Positions 33,866 through 34,369 of a DNA stretch of 34,369 nt are shown one piece after another; position 1 is the stretch's first letter, and each line of letters begins with the position of its first letter. The DNA is from JAISXK01 sp031549625 (GTDB lineage: Bacteria > Bacillota > Clostridia > Christensenellales > CAG-138). The notes below the pieces were generated by a model that worked only from the letters and a program-made list of their open reading frames with translations, did not search any database and was not told where the DNA came from. The position numbers and the translations under genes are program-made. Where the stretch lies: the NCBI GenBank assembly GCA_031549625.1, contig JAVBPK010000010.1:1-34369 (forward strand), read 5' to 3'.

Positions 33866-34369
33866 TTAAGGCCGCTGCTTCATCAGCTCGCGAATTTGAG
33901 ACAAAAGTTCATCCGCATCATATCCTTCCCTTACATACATCAGGTGACAGCTGTTTTTTTCGCACTTCGCCTTTTTCCTGGCGTCCAACGCCTGCATCTT
34001 TAAGAACGATTCCATACCGCCAAAATACGCGACCGGGGTATCGTGCTGCGTTCCTTGGTATTCAAGCGCAATATTGCGGAAAGGGAAATATACATCGAGA
34101 TGCTGCCTGCCCAGCCATGCTGGGCGGCCATGATGCACCACAACCTCCTTGGGGAAGGCCCGCTTTACGAGCTGGTATAGCCTCGTTTCGGAAACCCAGC
34201 CCTCTCCGATGTGCGGCAGATTCGCCTCCTCACGCAGCACATTTTCCACGTCGCGCAAAAACTCCTGCATGATGAAGCCGAAAAACGAATCAAACACGCC
34301 GTTCGTCGCAAGCCATTCCTGTTCTATTTCTATATTCATTTTGAACAAAAAGGCACGCTTTTTTTCGAT
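33866..34369 (-). CDS. PD-(D/E)XK-like nuclease domain, 5'-truncated by window edge
   Basis: The visible 167 residues end in a restriction-endonuclease-like domain: HLDVYFPFRNIALEYQGTQH, then FLKMQALDARKKAKCEKN and LMYVREGYD. The Asp of HLDVYF and the Glu of ALEYQG are plausible catalytic residues (D...ExQ, with Gln in place of the usual Lys). Comparable domains with EYQGEQH occur at the C-terminus of longer bacterial proteins. The frame is open to the window edge and the internal TTG/ATG starts (34348, 34339) lack a ribosome site, so the gene probably begins outside. No modification or antiphage partner is visible here. Confidence 0.7.
   Translation of the reverse strand: MEKKRAFLFKMNIEIEQEWLATNGVFDSFFGFIMQEFLRDVENVLREEANLPHIGEGWVSETRLYQLVKRAFPKEVVVHHGRPAWLGRQHLDVYFPFRNIALEYQGTQHDTPVAYFGGMESFLKMQALDARKKAKCEKNSCHLMYVREGYDADELLSQIRELMKQRP

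Noticed and set aside
33866..34369. A restriction-modification or antiphage system at the right edge.
   Set aside because: Only one partial nuclease-like domain is visible, and no methyltransferase, helicase or toxin-antitoxin gene accompanies it.

Overview
The window looks like chromosomal DNA of an anaerobic Gram-positive bacterium of the Clostridia type with medium-high G+C. This is inferred from strong GGAGG-type ribosome sites (one on a TTG start), lipoprotein binding proteins with Ala/Pro-rich tethers, a YwaF-type membrane protein, TPM and zinc-ribbon membrane proteins, and an oxygen-independent (radical SAM) sulfatase-maturating enzyme. I see no rRNA, tRNA, CRISPR array, transposase or phage gene.

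Region 1 (1-8256) holds two paralogous Fbp/Afu-type ABC importers around a LacI-family regulator. The first is cut by the window edge: a double-domain permease missing its N-terminus, then its ATPase. The second is complete: lipoprotein binding protein, fused permease and ATPase. Two near-identical LacI-type palindromes lie upstream of the regulator and of the second binding-protein gene, which predicts a local regulon.

Region 2 (8257-19256) starts with about 500 gene-free bases. It continues with a 1296-residue CHASE4/HAMP/PAS/GAF/PAS hybrid histidine kinase with two receiver domains, a YwaF-like membrane protein and a 3-hydroxyisobutyrate-dehydrogenase-family reductase. On the minus strand follow a zinc-ribbon membrane protein, an unusual secreted protein with four tandem TPM-like modules, and a CapA-type lipoprotein.

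Region 3 (19257-32728) is the most interesting part. A TIM-barrel sugar isomerase/epimerase is convergent with a minus-strand catabolic cluster: zinc alcohol dehydrogenase, DhaK-like and DhaL-like kinase subunits, and a DUF401 permease. A LysR-type regulator separates this cluster from a plus-strand operon with an NMT1/SsuA-type binding protein, two different permeases, two different ATPases, a cytosolic Cys-type sulfatase and its anSME activase. A 26-base LysR-type box between lysR and the ABC operon recurs in degenerate form upstream of the dehydrogenase operon. Both copies are centred about 66 bases before a predicted transcription start. I infer one co-regulated pathway: import of a sulfate ester, desulfation in the cytosol, oxidation of the released polyol to a ketose, and phosphorylation of that ketose. 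The two ATPases also look functionally asymmetric: every departure from the ABC consensus falls into one of the two composite ATP sites.

Region 4 (32729-34369) holds a small DUF202 membrane protein, MobA, and the C-terminal part of a PD-(D/E)XK-like nuclease that runs off the window.
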